Program-made: the position numbers and the translations under genes
Shown here: piece after piece, positions 1 to 5,821 of the stretch
Position numbering within the stretch: the stretch's first letter is position 1
How the letters are laid out: the number at the start of each line of letters is the position of its first letter
Source: Odoribacteraceae bacterium
GTDB lineage: Bacteria > Bacteroidota > Bacteroidia > Bacteroidales > Marinifilaceae
Direction of reading: 5' to 3'
Assembly (NCBI GenBank): GCA_031267995.1
Contig: JAIRXZ010000207.1
Location: forward strand, 1 to 6,098
Length of the DNA stretch: 6,098 nt
The notes under the pieces: model-generated
The model's input: the letters and a program-made list of their open reading frames with translations, nothing else
Told to the model about the DNA's origin: nothing
The model's database searches: none

Positions 1-309
1 TTCCGTCAGGCGGGGCGAGTGGGCGCGCTCCATCGCCTGTCTTTTAAGGAGATTCAGCGCCCCGTGCCGGGCGGACGAGTAGAGATAAGCCTTCACGGAG
101 ACCCGCACGTGGATATCCTCCCGGTGTTTCCAGAGGTAGGTGAAGACTTCCGACACGATGTCCTCCGCCGCTTCCGCCTCCCCGACAATGCCGCGGCAGT
201 AATCGCACAACGGGGCGTAGTACGATCGGAAGAGACGTTCAAAGGCGTCGTCGTCTCCCTTCATCACCCTGTCGAATAGTGATTTGTCCATGTCTGTCGT
301 AGTGTTCAT
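1..309 (-). CDS. ECF-family RNA polymerase sigma factor (partial, N-terminal part)
   Basis: The first 103 codons of a minus-strand gene run off the left edge of the window. The protein would direct RNA polymerase to a small regulon as an extracytoplasmic-function sigma-70 factor. Visible residues cover sigma region 2: DAFERLFRSYYAPL (21-34), the region 2.2 core AEDIVSEVFTYLW (48-60), which contacts the RNA polymerase clamp, and SVKAYLYSSARHGALNLLKR (71-90), the -10-recognition part. Family members are usually about 180-200 residues, so region 4 must lie beyond the edge. The longest start is the ATG at 309. A second in-frame ATG at 291 begins MDKSLFDRV and is equally plausible, and neither has a Shine-Dalgarno site, as is common in Bacteroidota. 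An anti-sigma partner often follows such genes but would be outside the window. The gene is divergent from the ABC operon. Confidence 0.9.
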   Translation of the reverse strand, partial: MNTTTDMDKSLFDRVMKGDDDAFERLFRSYYAPLCDYCRGIVGEAEAAEDIVSEVFTYLWKHREDIHVRVSVKAYLYSSARHGALNLLKRQAMERAHSPRLTE

Positions 310-365
310 CCGGGCGTGTCGCGTGTGATTATTTCGCGTGTACGTTTCGTTAGCGGTCGGCGGGT

Positions 366-399
366 GGGGGCGTCGTTGCCCGCCCCGAAACCGGGGGCG
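366..399. repeat. Competing GC-rich inverted repeats
   Basis: GGGGCG occurs at 367-372 and again at 394-399, with one complementary CGCCCC at 381-386 between them. The middle segment can pair with either flank, with loops of 8 and 7 nt, giving two mutually exclusive 6-bp hairpins. In the sigma-factor direction this would lie in the promoter or 5' leader. No U-run follows at the distance needed for an intrinsic terminator. It may simply reflect local GC-rich composition. Confidence 0.35.
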
Positions 400-429
400 A
401 TGGTACAAAATATTTTTCTGTTAAACAAC

Positions 430-446
430 CTTTCTATTATAGAAAG
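430..446. promoter_or_regulatory. 17-bp palindrome, candidate operator
   Basis: CTTTCTAT (430-437) and ATAGAAAG (439-446) are perfect 8-bp inverted arms around a single central T. The site is AT-rich and lies between two divergent genes, the usual place for a dimeric transcription-factor site. No T-run follows closely enough on either strand to make a convincing terminator. The binding protein is unknown, and the assignment as an operator is inferred from symmetry and location only. Confidence 0.4.
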
Positions 447-529
447 AATCTTTTAACGGATTTTTAAATCAAGTTTAAGAGGGGGGCGGGCGGAAGTTGG
501 AATTTAAATCCTTAAAATTGCACACCCAA

Positions 530-560
530 TTTAAACAAATTGTAAGTAAAAATAGTTTTT
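530..560 (+). promoter_or_regulatory. Candidate promoter for the ABC operon
   Basis: TAGTTTTT (553-560) matches the Bacteroidetes -7 element TAnnTTTG at all but its last base. TTTA (530-533), 19 bp upstream, resembles the -33 TTTG element at three of four bases. The implied 5' leader is roughly 80 nt. A short inverted repeat, CAATTT (527-532) / AAATTG (537-542), overlaps the -33 part and could serve as a regulator site. This is the best candidate on this strand but it is weak. Confidence 0.25.
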
Positions 561-645
561 TCGTTTCAAATGTGCTGTCGCGAGGGGGTAGGGGAGCGGG
601 CAGCGGTTTGAAGAGAGTTGTTAGTGTTAATCAAAAACGTTATGT

Positions 646-1572
646 ATGGAAAAATCAATCGTGAAAGTTGTGAATCTTTCCCACCGGTACAGCGTGCAGT
701 GGGCGATTCGAGAGATTAATTTCGAGATCCAGGGCAGGGGGATTTACGGTCTGCTCGGCTCGAACGGCGCGGGTAAGTCCACGCTGATGAACATCATGTG
801 CGGCGTGCTGAAGCAGACGGAGGGGAGCGTGTTTATCAATGGCGTGGACACGAAGGTGGATCCCGTGTCGGCGAAGAAGTTTATCGGTTTCCTGCCGCAG
901 AAGCCGCCGCTGCACGCCGATTTGACGGTGGAGGAGTACCTTCGCTATTGCGCGCACTTGCGGCGGATGCCGGCGGAGAGGGTGGAGGCCGCCATCGACC
1001 GGGTGGTGGAGAAGTGCGGGATCACGCATTTCCGCAAGCGGCTGATCCGCAACCTCTCCGGGGGGTACCAGCAGCGCGTGGGCATCGCCCAGGCGATTAT
1101 CCACGAGCCGGTGCTGGTGGTGCTGGACGAGCCGACGAACGGGCTTGACCCGAACCAGATTCTCGAGATCCGTCACCTTATCAAGGAGATCGCCGAGGAG
1201 CGTACCGTTATCCTTTCTACCCACATCCTGAGCGAGGTACAGGCGACGTGCGATTATATCCGCATGGTGGAGCAGGGGCACATCGTTTTCGCGGGTACGG
1301 TGGAGGAGTTCGACAATTATATCGCCCCCAGCACCCTGCTGGTGGTGTTGATGGAGGCGCCTCCCGTGGAGGAGCTGGCCGCCCTGGAGGGCGTGGATGG
1401 CGTGGAGGAGCTGGGTAACAACCGCTTCCGGGTGAAGTTCACGGATGCCCGCGAGGTGGTTGATCGCCTTGTCAAGACGAGCGTCGCCCGCGATTGGCAC
1501 CTGATGGAGATTGGCGTGGAGAAAAATTCGCTGGACTCGATCTTTGCCGAGTTGTCGAAAAAAGGGAAATAA
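646..1572 (+). CDS. ABC transporter ATP-binding protein, GldA-like
   Basis: This 308-residue cytoplasmic ATPase would hydrolyse ATP to drive the permease encoded next to it. The nucleotide-binding domain is complete: Walker A GSNGAGKST (38-46), Q-loop Q85 in FLPQ, signature LSGGYQQR (137-144), Walker B VLVVLDEP (156-163) with catalytic E162, D-loop GLD (166-168) and switch H193 in STH. After about residue 225 comes an extra C-terminal domain typical of the GldA/NosF/CcmA-type branch that works with ABC-2 permeases. The length fits that group. The start at 646 gives the normal N-terminal strand. The overlapping ATG at 642 is in another frame. There is no Shine-Dalgarno site, only A-rich sequence upstream. 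The gene ends 27 bp before the permease gene, so the two are probably cotranscribed. GldA is known from Flavobacterium gliding, but non-gliding Bacteroidetes carry homologues whose substrate is unknown. Confidence 0.93.
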   Translation: MEKSIVKVVNLSHRYSVQWAIREINFEIQGRGIYGLLGSNGAGKSTLMNIMCGVLKQTEGSVFINGVDTKVDPVSAKKFIGFLPQKPPLHADLTVEEYLRYCAHLRRMPAERVEAAIDRVVEKCGITHFRKRLIRNLSGGYQQRVGIAQAIIHEPVLVVLDEPTNGLDPNQILEIRHLIKEIAEERTVILSTHILSEVQATCDYIRMVEQGHIVFAGTVEEFDNYIAPSTLLVVLMEAPPVEELAALEGVDGVEELGNNRFRVKFTDAREVVDRLVKTSVARDWHLMEIGVEKNSLDSIFAELSKKGK

Positions 1573-1599
1573 GTACAAACCGCGTTTATAAAAATTATC

Positions 1600-3990
1600 A
1601 TGAAAATCATACGCAAAATTGCATTAACGGAGTTGCAAACTCTATTCTATTCCCCCGTGGCGTGGCTGATCCTGATTGTCTTCACCTTTATAGCGGCGAT
1701 GACTTTTACCGACGTGTTTGGCGCGTTTGTCCTCAGCCAGGATTTGAACTATGGCCAGACCAACATTACCCTCGGCCTCCTTGCCGGCATGAGGGGCCTG
1801 TTTACCAACATGCAGGGGTACCTCTACCTTTACATCCCGCTGCTGACGATGAGCTTGATGAGCAGGGAGCTGAGCAGCGGGTCGATCAACTTGCTCTACT
1901 CGTCGCCGGTAAAAAATAGCCAGATCATCCTCGGCAAGTACCTGTCGATGCTCGTTTACGGGCTGGCGATGGTGCTTGTTCTTTTTGTTTTTGTTCTCGT
2001 GGCCGCGTTCACGGTCAAGGACTTCGGTTTTCCCGTGGCGCTTTCCGGGTTGATGGGTTTGTACCTGTTGATTTGCGCTTACGCGGCCATTGGCCTTTTC
2101 ATGTCCAGCCTCACCTCCTACCAGGTGGTGGCAGCCATCGGCACGTTGGCCGTTTTGGCGCTCCTGAATCTCGTCGGGCAGCTGGGGCAGGAGTACGATT
2201 TCGTGCGCGAGATTACCTACTGGTTGGCCATCGGCGGTCGCGCCAACGAGTCGATCGGCGGGCTGATATGCAGCGAGGATATTCTTTATTTCCTGATTGT
2301 TTCGGGGTTGTTCCTCGCCCTTTCCATCCTGCGGCTGAAGGCTATCCGGCAGAAATCGCGCTGGCAAGTTTCTTTCACCAAGTATATCGGCGTTTTTGCC
2401 CTGGCCATGCTGCTGGGATACGTCTCTTCGCGCCCGCGACTGATGGCTTTTTACGATGCTACCCGCACCAAGCAGCAGACGCTGACCCCGAATAGTCAGG
2501 ATATTATCAAACGCGCCGACGGCGGGTTGACGATGACCTCTTACGTCAATATCCTGGACGATAACCTGTGGAGCGGTCTCCCCACCAATCGCAAGAACGA
2601 CATCAACCGCTTCAGGCAGTACGTTCGCTTCAAGCCGGAGATCAAGATGAAGTACGTTTATTATTATACCAACGCCAGGCCGGAGTATTACGCCCGCCTC
2701 TACCCGGGTCTCAGCGACGAGCGTATCGTGGGGCGCATCAGCAAGAGTTCCGACCTGGATTCCACCATGTTCATGCCGCCAGAGGCGATCAACAAGATGA
2801 TCGATTTGGCGCCGGAATCCTTCCGCCTGGTGCGGCTGTTGGAGCGCGAGAACGGGCAGAAGACCTTCCTCCGCATGTTCGATGATATGATTCGGTATCC
2901 CAACGAAACGGAGATTTCCGCCGCTTTCAAACGCGTGGTGATGGAGTTGCCCGTGATCGGGTTTGTCACCGGGCACGGCGAGCGGGATATTAATAATGAC
3001 GGCGACCGCGGTTATTTCCGCTTTTCGCAGGATAAGCCTTATCGTTATTCCCTCATTAACCAAGGGTTTGACTGCGAGGAGATCCGCCTGGACGCGGAGG
3101 TGCCCGCCCGCGTCAATATTCTCGTCATTGCCGACGTCCGCACTCCCATTTCGCCGGCGGATCAGGCTAACCTGGATGCTTATATTGCCCGCGGGGGCAA
3201 CCTTGTTATCCTCGGCGAAACCCGTCGGCAGGAGGTGATGAACCCGCTCGCGGAGCGCTTCGGCGTGAAGTTTATGCCCGGTCAGCTGGTGAGGTACGTG
3301 GATGAAAAGGCTGAAAAAGAGGAGGCTGCCGCCGCTTCCGTGAATAGCGTTTCCGTGAACGGCGTTGCCATTTCCACCGTCCGCCAGCGGAGCAAGAATC
3401 CTTTCCAGGCCGATTTTATACAGTCGCGCGTTACCGATCGCGCCAAGGAGGTTTCGTACGTCCACGAGGGTATGCACAACCGCGGTCTCGTGGTGACGAT
3501 GCCCGGGAGCGTCGGCCTGACGTACGAGACGGACAAGGGCTATAACGTGATCCCGCTGCTGGTGAGCGATACCCTGCATAGCTGGAACGAGTTGGAAACG
3601 ACTAATTTCATTGATGATACCGTTCGCGTGAACCCGGCTATCGGCGAGGTGAAGGCGTCCTACCCGACCGCCCTGGCGCTGACCCGACAGGTGAACGGGA
3701 GGGAGCAACGGATCCTGATCACCGGCGATGCCGATTGCCTTAGCAACGGGGAGATTAGCATGCAACGCGCGGGGGTGCCGGCGGCGAATTATAACTTGAT
3801 CATGGGCGCGTTTTTCTGGATGTCGAATAACGAGGTGCCGATTGACGTGCGACGACCGCCGCTCACGGATAACGAGTTGTTTATCTCCGGCCCCACCACC
3901 AAGCTGGTCAAGTACCTGTTGATGGGTCTTTTCCCGCTGTTGCTGCTGGCCGGATGCTTGCTGATTTGGCTGCGCCGGAGGGGTCGATGA
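1600..3990 (+). CDS. ABC-2 permease fused to GldG-like auxiliary domain (Gldg family protein)
   Basis: This 796-residue inner-membrane protein joins what Flavobacterium encodes separately as GldF and GldG. Residues 1-250 form an ABC-2 type permease with hydrophobic segments near 20-40, 72-90, 115-138, 148-170, 175-195 and 226-245. MSRELSSGSINLLYSSPV (87-104) is the cytoplasmic-loop motif usual in this permease type. A further membrane segment (262-277) leads into a GldG/ABC_transp_aux-type domain (about 280-765), expected outside the membrane. This contains FVTGHGERD (455-463) and a Rossmann-like stretch, VNILVIAD (505-512) with LDAYIARGGNLVILGE (525-540). A final helix (768-790) ends in RRRGR, a basic inside-positive tail. 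A low-complexity insert at 568-592 includes two near-identical 15-bp units at 3336-3365. Its ATPase partner is encoded just upstream. The substrate is unknown. The stop at 3988-3990 lies in a 25-bp duplication, and an intrinsic terminator follows, so the operon appears to end here. Confidence 0.88.
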   Translation: MKIIRKIALTELQTLFYSPVAWLILIVFTFIAAMTFTDVFGAFVLSQDLNYGQTNITLGLLAGMRGLFTNMQGYLYLYIPLLTMSLMSRELSSGSINLLYSSPVKNSQIILGKYLSMLVYGLAMVLVLFVFVLVAAFTVKDFGFPVALSGLMGLYLLICAYAAIGLFMSSLTSYQVVAAIGTLAVLALLNLVGQLGQEYDFVREITYWLAIGGRANESIGGLICSEDILYFLIVSGLFLALSILRLKAIRQKSRWQVSFTKYIGVFALAMLLGYVSSRPRLMAFYDATRTKQQTLTPNSQDIIKRADGGLTMTSYVNILDDNLWSGLPTNRKNDINRFRQYVRFKPEIKMKYVYYYTNARPEYYARLYPGLSDERIVGRISKSSDLDSTMFMPPEAINKMIDLAPESFRLVRLLERENGQKTFLRMFDDMIRYPNETEISAAFKRVVMELPVIGFVTGHGERDINNDGDRGYFRFSQDKPYRYSLINQGFDCEEIRLDAEVPARVNILVIADVRTPISPADQANLDAYIARGGNLVILGETRRQEVMNPLAERFGVKFMPGQLVRYVDEKAEKEEAAAASVNSVSVNGVAISTVRQRSKNPFQADFIQSRVTDRAKEVSYVHEGMHNRGLVVTMPGSVGLTYETDKGYNVIPLLVSDTLHSWNELETTNFIDDTVRVNPAIGEVKASYPTALALTRQVNGREQRILITGDADCLSNGEISMQRAGVPAANYNLIMGAFFWMSNNEVPIDVRRPPLTDNELFISGPTTKLVKYLLMGLFPLLLLAGCLLIWLRRRGR
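3336..3365 (+). repeat. 15-bp tandem duplication inside the permease/GldG gene
   Basis: TTCCGTGAATAGCGT (3336-3350) is followed at once by TTCCGTGAACGGCGT (3351-3365), which differs at two of fifteen bases. The unit is a multiple of three and keeps the frame, giving the peptide SVNSVSVNGV. It falls in a low-complexity, alanine-rich segment that is probably a flexible surface linker in the GldG-like domain. Confidence 0.6.
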
Positions 3991-4031
3991 CGCGTCGCCC
4001 GGAGGGGGATGATGACGCGTCGCCCGAAGGG
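3986..4031 (+). repeat. 25-bp direct duplication across the stop codon of the permease gene
   Basis: GATGACGCGTCGCCCGGAGG (3986-4005) recurs from 4011 as GATGACGCGTCGCCCGAAGG, with one mismatch and a 25-bp period. The first copy contains the permease stop TGA (3988-3990). An ATG overlaps this stop as ATGA and opens a 17-codon frame to a TAA at 4038-4040. That tiny frame is made almost wholly of the repeat and has no recognisable content, so I do not call it a gene. The duplication could instead mark a site of slippage or loss of a downstream gene. Confidence 0.7.
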
Positions 4032-4060
4032 AAACTGTAAAATACCGCTCATTTGTACCG

Positions 4061-4098
4061 GTCGGGAGGATGCCACGCGCTCCTCCCGGCTTTTTTTT
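4061..4098 (+). terminator. Rho-independent terminator of the ABC operon
   Basis: A 10-bp stem (4061-4070 with 4081-4090), containing GC-rich arms CGGGAGGA and TCCTCCCG and one G-U pair, encloses a 10-nt loop. It is followed directly by eight T residues (4091-4098). The position 71 bp after the permease stop is right for ending this operon. On the minus strand there is no T-run, so it would not terminate the trmN6 transcript in the same way. Confidence 0.9.
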
Positions 4099-4216
4099 GT
4101 CTCTTTTCGGCCTGGTGGTGATGATCTTCGACGTGGTGGCGCTGATCTTCGGCGGGACGATGTTGTTCTTCGGCGCGGTGATGTTGTTTCCCCGTATCGT
4201 CATGCTGACCGCTTGA
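4070..4216 (+). CDS. Possible 48-residue hydrophobic small protein (uncertain)
   Basis: An ATG at 4070 opens a 48-codon frame ending with TGA at 4214-4216. From residue 15 the product reads as hydrophobic heptads: LVVMIFD, VVALIFG, GTMLFFG, AVMLFPR, then IVMLTA. It would make one long or two short membrane helices. GGGAGG directly abuts the ATG, too close to act as a normal ribosome site. That ATG lies in the hairpin of the operon terminator, so little readthrough mRNA is expected. A later start at 4121 is possible. The frame coincides with a 21-bp DNA repeat whose period is a multiple of three, so its openness may be a by-product of the repeat. I recognise no family. Confidence 0.18.
   Translation: MPRAPPGFFLSLFGLVVMIFDVVALIFGGTMLFFGAVMLFPRIVMLTA
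4112..4216. repeat. Degenerate 21-bp tandem repeat
   Basis: Successive 21-bp units start at 4112, 4133, 4154 and 4175, with a weak fifth at 4196. Counted by eye, neighbouring units match at 17, 14 and 13 of 21 positions, far above chance. The most constant part is the TGATCTTCGGC-like end of each unit. A diverged partial unit (ending TTTTCGGC at 4111) precedes the first. The array fills the gap between the operon terminator and the end of the convergent trmN6 gene. Its unit sequence is unrelated to that of the 21-bp array at the right end, though the period is the same. Confidence 0.6.
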
Positions 4217-4290
4217 ACGCGTGCATGATAAACGAGCGTCCTCGATGCAATAACACCGCCGCGAGGCGCGATGCTCCGGGGAGCGGAACG

Positions 4291-4998
4291 TCAGAGGTTC
4301 AGGTAGAAATCGCGCACCAGCGCGACGAAACTCTCGTGGTACGCGTGGCGGGCGATTTCGATGATGATAGTCTCCTCGATCGTCGATTTTTCCTCCCGTG
4401 ACAGCGTCAATAAAAGTCGTTTGGGATCCTTCCCCGGGTTGGGGAGCACGCGGGCGAGCCTGTTGACGTGCCATCCCCCGGTGGCGGCGAGCCGCGTGAA
4501 TCGTTCCGCCTCCGGAACGGGCAGCACCACCTGGAGGGTGCCCCGCGCCGTCAGCAGTCGGGCGGCGGATTCCAGCAACTCCTCGTGGGTGAGTGTCAGG
4601 CAGTGGCGGGCGATGCTTCTTCCCGGCAACCGGCTGCGGGTGGAGCGGATGAAGAAGGGAGGGTTGCAGAGGAGCGTGTCGTAGGGGAACGGCGGTTGGA
4701 AGCGCCGGACGTCCTCCCCGGGCAGGGCGACGCGATCCGCCCAGGGGCTGCCGGCGATATTTTCCCCGGCTTGCGCGCGCGCCTCCCCGTCGATCTCCAG
4801 GGCGTGGACGATGGCCTCCGGGGCGCGTTGGGCGGCCATCAGGGCGATCAGGCCACTGCCGCTCCCGACGTCGAGAACGCGCGAGGCGCCGTCAAGGTCA
4901 GCCCACGCGCCGAGCAACACGCCGTCGGTGCCGACTTTCATGGCGCATCGCTCCTGGTGGATCGTGAATTGTTTGAAATTAAAAAAGGGGTTGGGCAT
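4291..4998 (-). CDS. trmN6: tRNA1(Val) (adenine(37)-N6)-methyltransferase
   Basis: This 235-residue cytoplasmic enzyme transfers a methyl group from S-adenosylmethionine to N6 of adenosine 37, next to the anticodon of tRNA1(Val). It is the Bacteroidetes counterpart of E. coli YfiC. The N-terminal signature FNFKQFTIHQERCAMKVGTD (6-25) is characteristic of the family. The class I Rossmann fold follows, with motif I VLDVGSGSGL (41-50) for SAM binding, an acidic ribose-binding segment EID (68-70), and motif IV NPPFF (112-116), the catalytic NPPY-type motif of N6-adenine methyltransferases. The length is normal and the gene looks intact. The start at 4998 gives the expected N-terminus. It lies 45 bp downstream of the DUF5606 gene on the same strand, probably in one transcript. 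The short hairpin downstream (4273-4284) lacks a T-run, so the terminator is not identified. Confidence 0.92.
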   Translation of the reverse strand: MPNPFFNFKQFTIHQERCAMKVGTDGVLLGAWADLDGASRVLDVGSGSGLIALMAAQRAPEAIVHALEIDGEARAQAGENIAGSPWADRVALPGEDVRRFQPPFPYDTLLCNPPFFIRSTRSRLPGRSIARHCLTLTHEELLESAARLLTARGTLQVVLPVPEAERFTRLAATGGWHVNRLARVLPNPGKDPKRLLLTLSREEKSTIEETIIIEIARHAYHESFVALVRDFYLNL

Positions 4999-5043
4999 GG
5001 CGTGTTCTCGTCGCGTTGCCCGCGCGGGTGGCCGGGCGGTGGG

Positions 5044-5481
5044 TTATTCCCCGGCGGGGGTTTCCGTCTCCGCGGGTGTCTCCTGGGGTTGTTCTTCGTC
5101 GTTGAAGATCAGGAGGCCGTGTTCCTGGAGGGCGTTGTACCACTGGAGTATTTTTTTCATGTCGGAAAGGTGCACTTTCACGTGGTCGTACTCCGGGATG
5201 ATCTCTTCTATGTAGCGGACGATGTCGTTGCTTTCTCCCTTGTAGGACGGGGCTGCCCCGCCGTTTTCTTTCTCGAATATGCGCTTGAAGATCTCCTTCA
5301 GGGAGATGTCTTCCGCGTTGGTGCTGACGCCGACGTTTTCCAGCGCGGTGGTTTTGGTGGTGGAGTAAGCGGGAACGCGCTTGCCACCCTGTAACGGTTC
5401 GAGCACGGTGACGTGGGGAGTGCGACTGACTGCTTTGTACAAACCCGGTTTGCCGGAAATGGAAAAAATGTCTTTTAACAT
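5044..5481 (-). CDS. DUF5606 domain-containing protein
   Basis: This 145-residue soluble protein of unknown function belongs to a family known from Bacteroidota. The N-terminus MLKDIFSISGKPGLYKAVS (1-19) and the following KRVPAYSTTKTTALENVGV match the conserved opening of DUF5606 proteins as I know them. The middle (about 55-125) is charged and probably helical. The last 20 or so residues, with QPQETPAETETPAGE, are acidic, proline-rich and probably disordered. No signal peptide, membrane segment or catalytic motif is visible. The start at 5481 fits the conserved N-terminus. Upstream is a good Bacteroidetes promoter with a short leader of roughly 27 nt and no Shine-Dalgarno site. The gene leads a likely two-gene unit with trmN6, which only weakly suggests a link to translation or tRNA modification. 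Confidence 0.85.
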   Translation of the reverse strand: MLKDIFSISGKPGLYKAVSRTPHVTVLEPLQGGKRVPAYSTTKTTALENVGVSTNAEDISLKEIFKRIFEKENGGAAPSYKGESNDIVRYIEEIIPEYDHVKVHLSDMKKILQWYNALQEHGLLIFNDEEQPQETPAETETPAGE

Positions 5482-5514
5482 GCGTCTAATTTATTAGTTA
5501 TCGTAAGCGAGGGG

Positions 5515-5546
5515 CAAATGTAGCACAAAAAGCGGAAGGGAGAAAA
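5515..5546 (-). promoter_or_regulatory. Bacteroidetes-type promoter for DUF5606-trmN6
   Basis: On the minus strand TACATTTG (5522 to 5515) is a perfect match to the -7 element TAnnTTTG. TTTT (5546 to 5543), 20 bp upstream, is a 3-of-4 match to the -33 TTTG. An A/T-rich stretch with eight consecutive A residues on this strand (5563 to 5556) lies just above it. Transcription would start near 5508, giving a short leader before the ATG at 5481. Confidence 0.6.
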
Positions 5547-5821
5547 GGATAGGGATTTTTTTTGTCCGAACGAGAGGATGACGGGGGGCGCGACGGGCGT
5601 TTTTTTCGTTTTGCCGCTCGCCCGGCGGGGGAGGGGAGGCGATGGGGGTGTCCGGGTTTTTCACGCCCGGAAAATGGTGTCAAAAAACAACATTCGCCCG
5701 TCGGGAGGGAAGACGCGGAAATCGAAAAACGGGCGGAACGCGGGCGAAAAATCCTGCACGATCTGACAATTTTGGAAAAACGCACGCGGAAACGGGAAAA
5801 ATTCCGTTAAAAAGGTCGGGA

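Larger units (their letters stand above)
310..645. other. Divergent intergenic region (sigma factor / ABC operon)
   Basis: This 336-bp region separates two divergent genes and holds no convincing reading frame. Its sigma-proximal third (about 310-400) is GC-rich and can fold into alternative hairpins. The centre (about 405-575) is strongly AT-rich, unlike the neighbouring genes, and contains a 17-bp palindrome at 430-446 and a smaller inverted repeat at 527-542. A copy of 11 bases from the right-hand repeat array (TATTTCGCGTG) sits at 330-340. Promoters for both genes are expected here. I found no perfect TAnnTTTG element on either strand, only a 7-of-8 candidate for the ABC operon. Confidence 0.7.

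Noticed and set aside
19..279. Plus-strand 86-codon frame at the left edge
   Set aside because: It is antisense to the well-supported ECF sigma-factor gene.
655..1578. Antisense frame opposite the ABC ATPase
   Set aside because: The plus strand encodes every ABC motif, while the antisense product is His/Leu-rich and has no recognisable domain.
1642..4203. Very long antisense frame (853 codons) opposite the permease/GldG gene
   Set aside because: It lies opposite a gene with clear membrane segments and domains. Its product is rich in His, Arg and Gln with no motif, which is typical of the reverse strand of GC-rich coding DNA.
4273..4284. Hairpin GCTCC-GG-GGAGC just after the trmN6 stop as a terminator
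   Set aside because: The stem is only 5 bp with a 2-nt loop, and no T-run follows on the minus strand.
4468..5394. Plus-strand 308-codon frame across trmN6 and the DUF5606 gene
   Set aside because: It spans two well-supported minus-strand genes and the gap between them, and its product is Gly/Arg/Val-rich without motifs.
5651..5671. Hairpin TCCGGG/CCCGGA as a terminator
   Set aside because: No T-run follows on either strand, and no gene end lies nearby.
5498..5810. Overlapping frames on both strands between the DUF5606 promoter and the array
   Set aside because: Their composition is Arg/Gly/Pro/Ser-rich and low in complexity, there is no domain, and one overlaps the predicted promoter.
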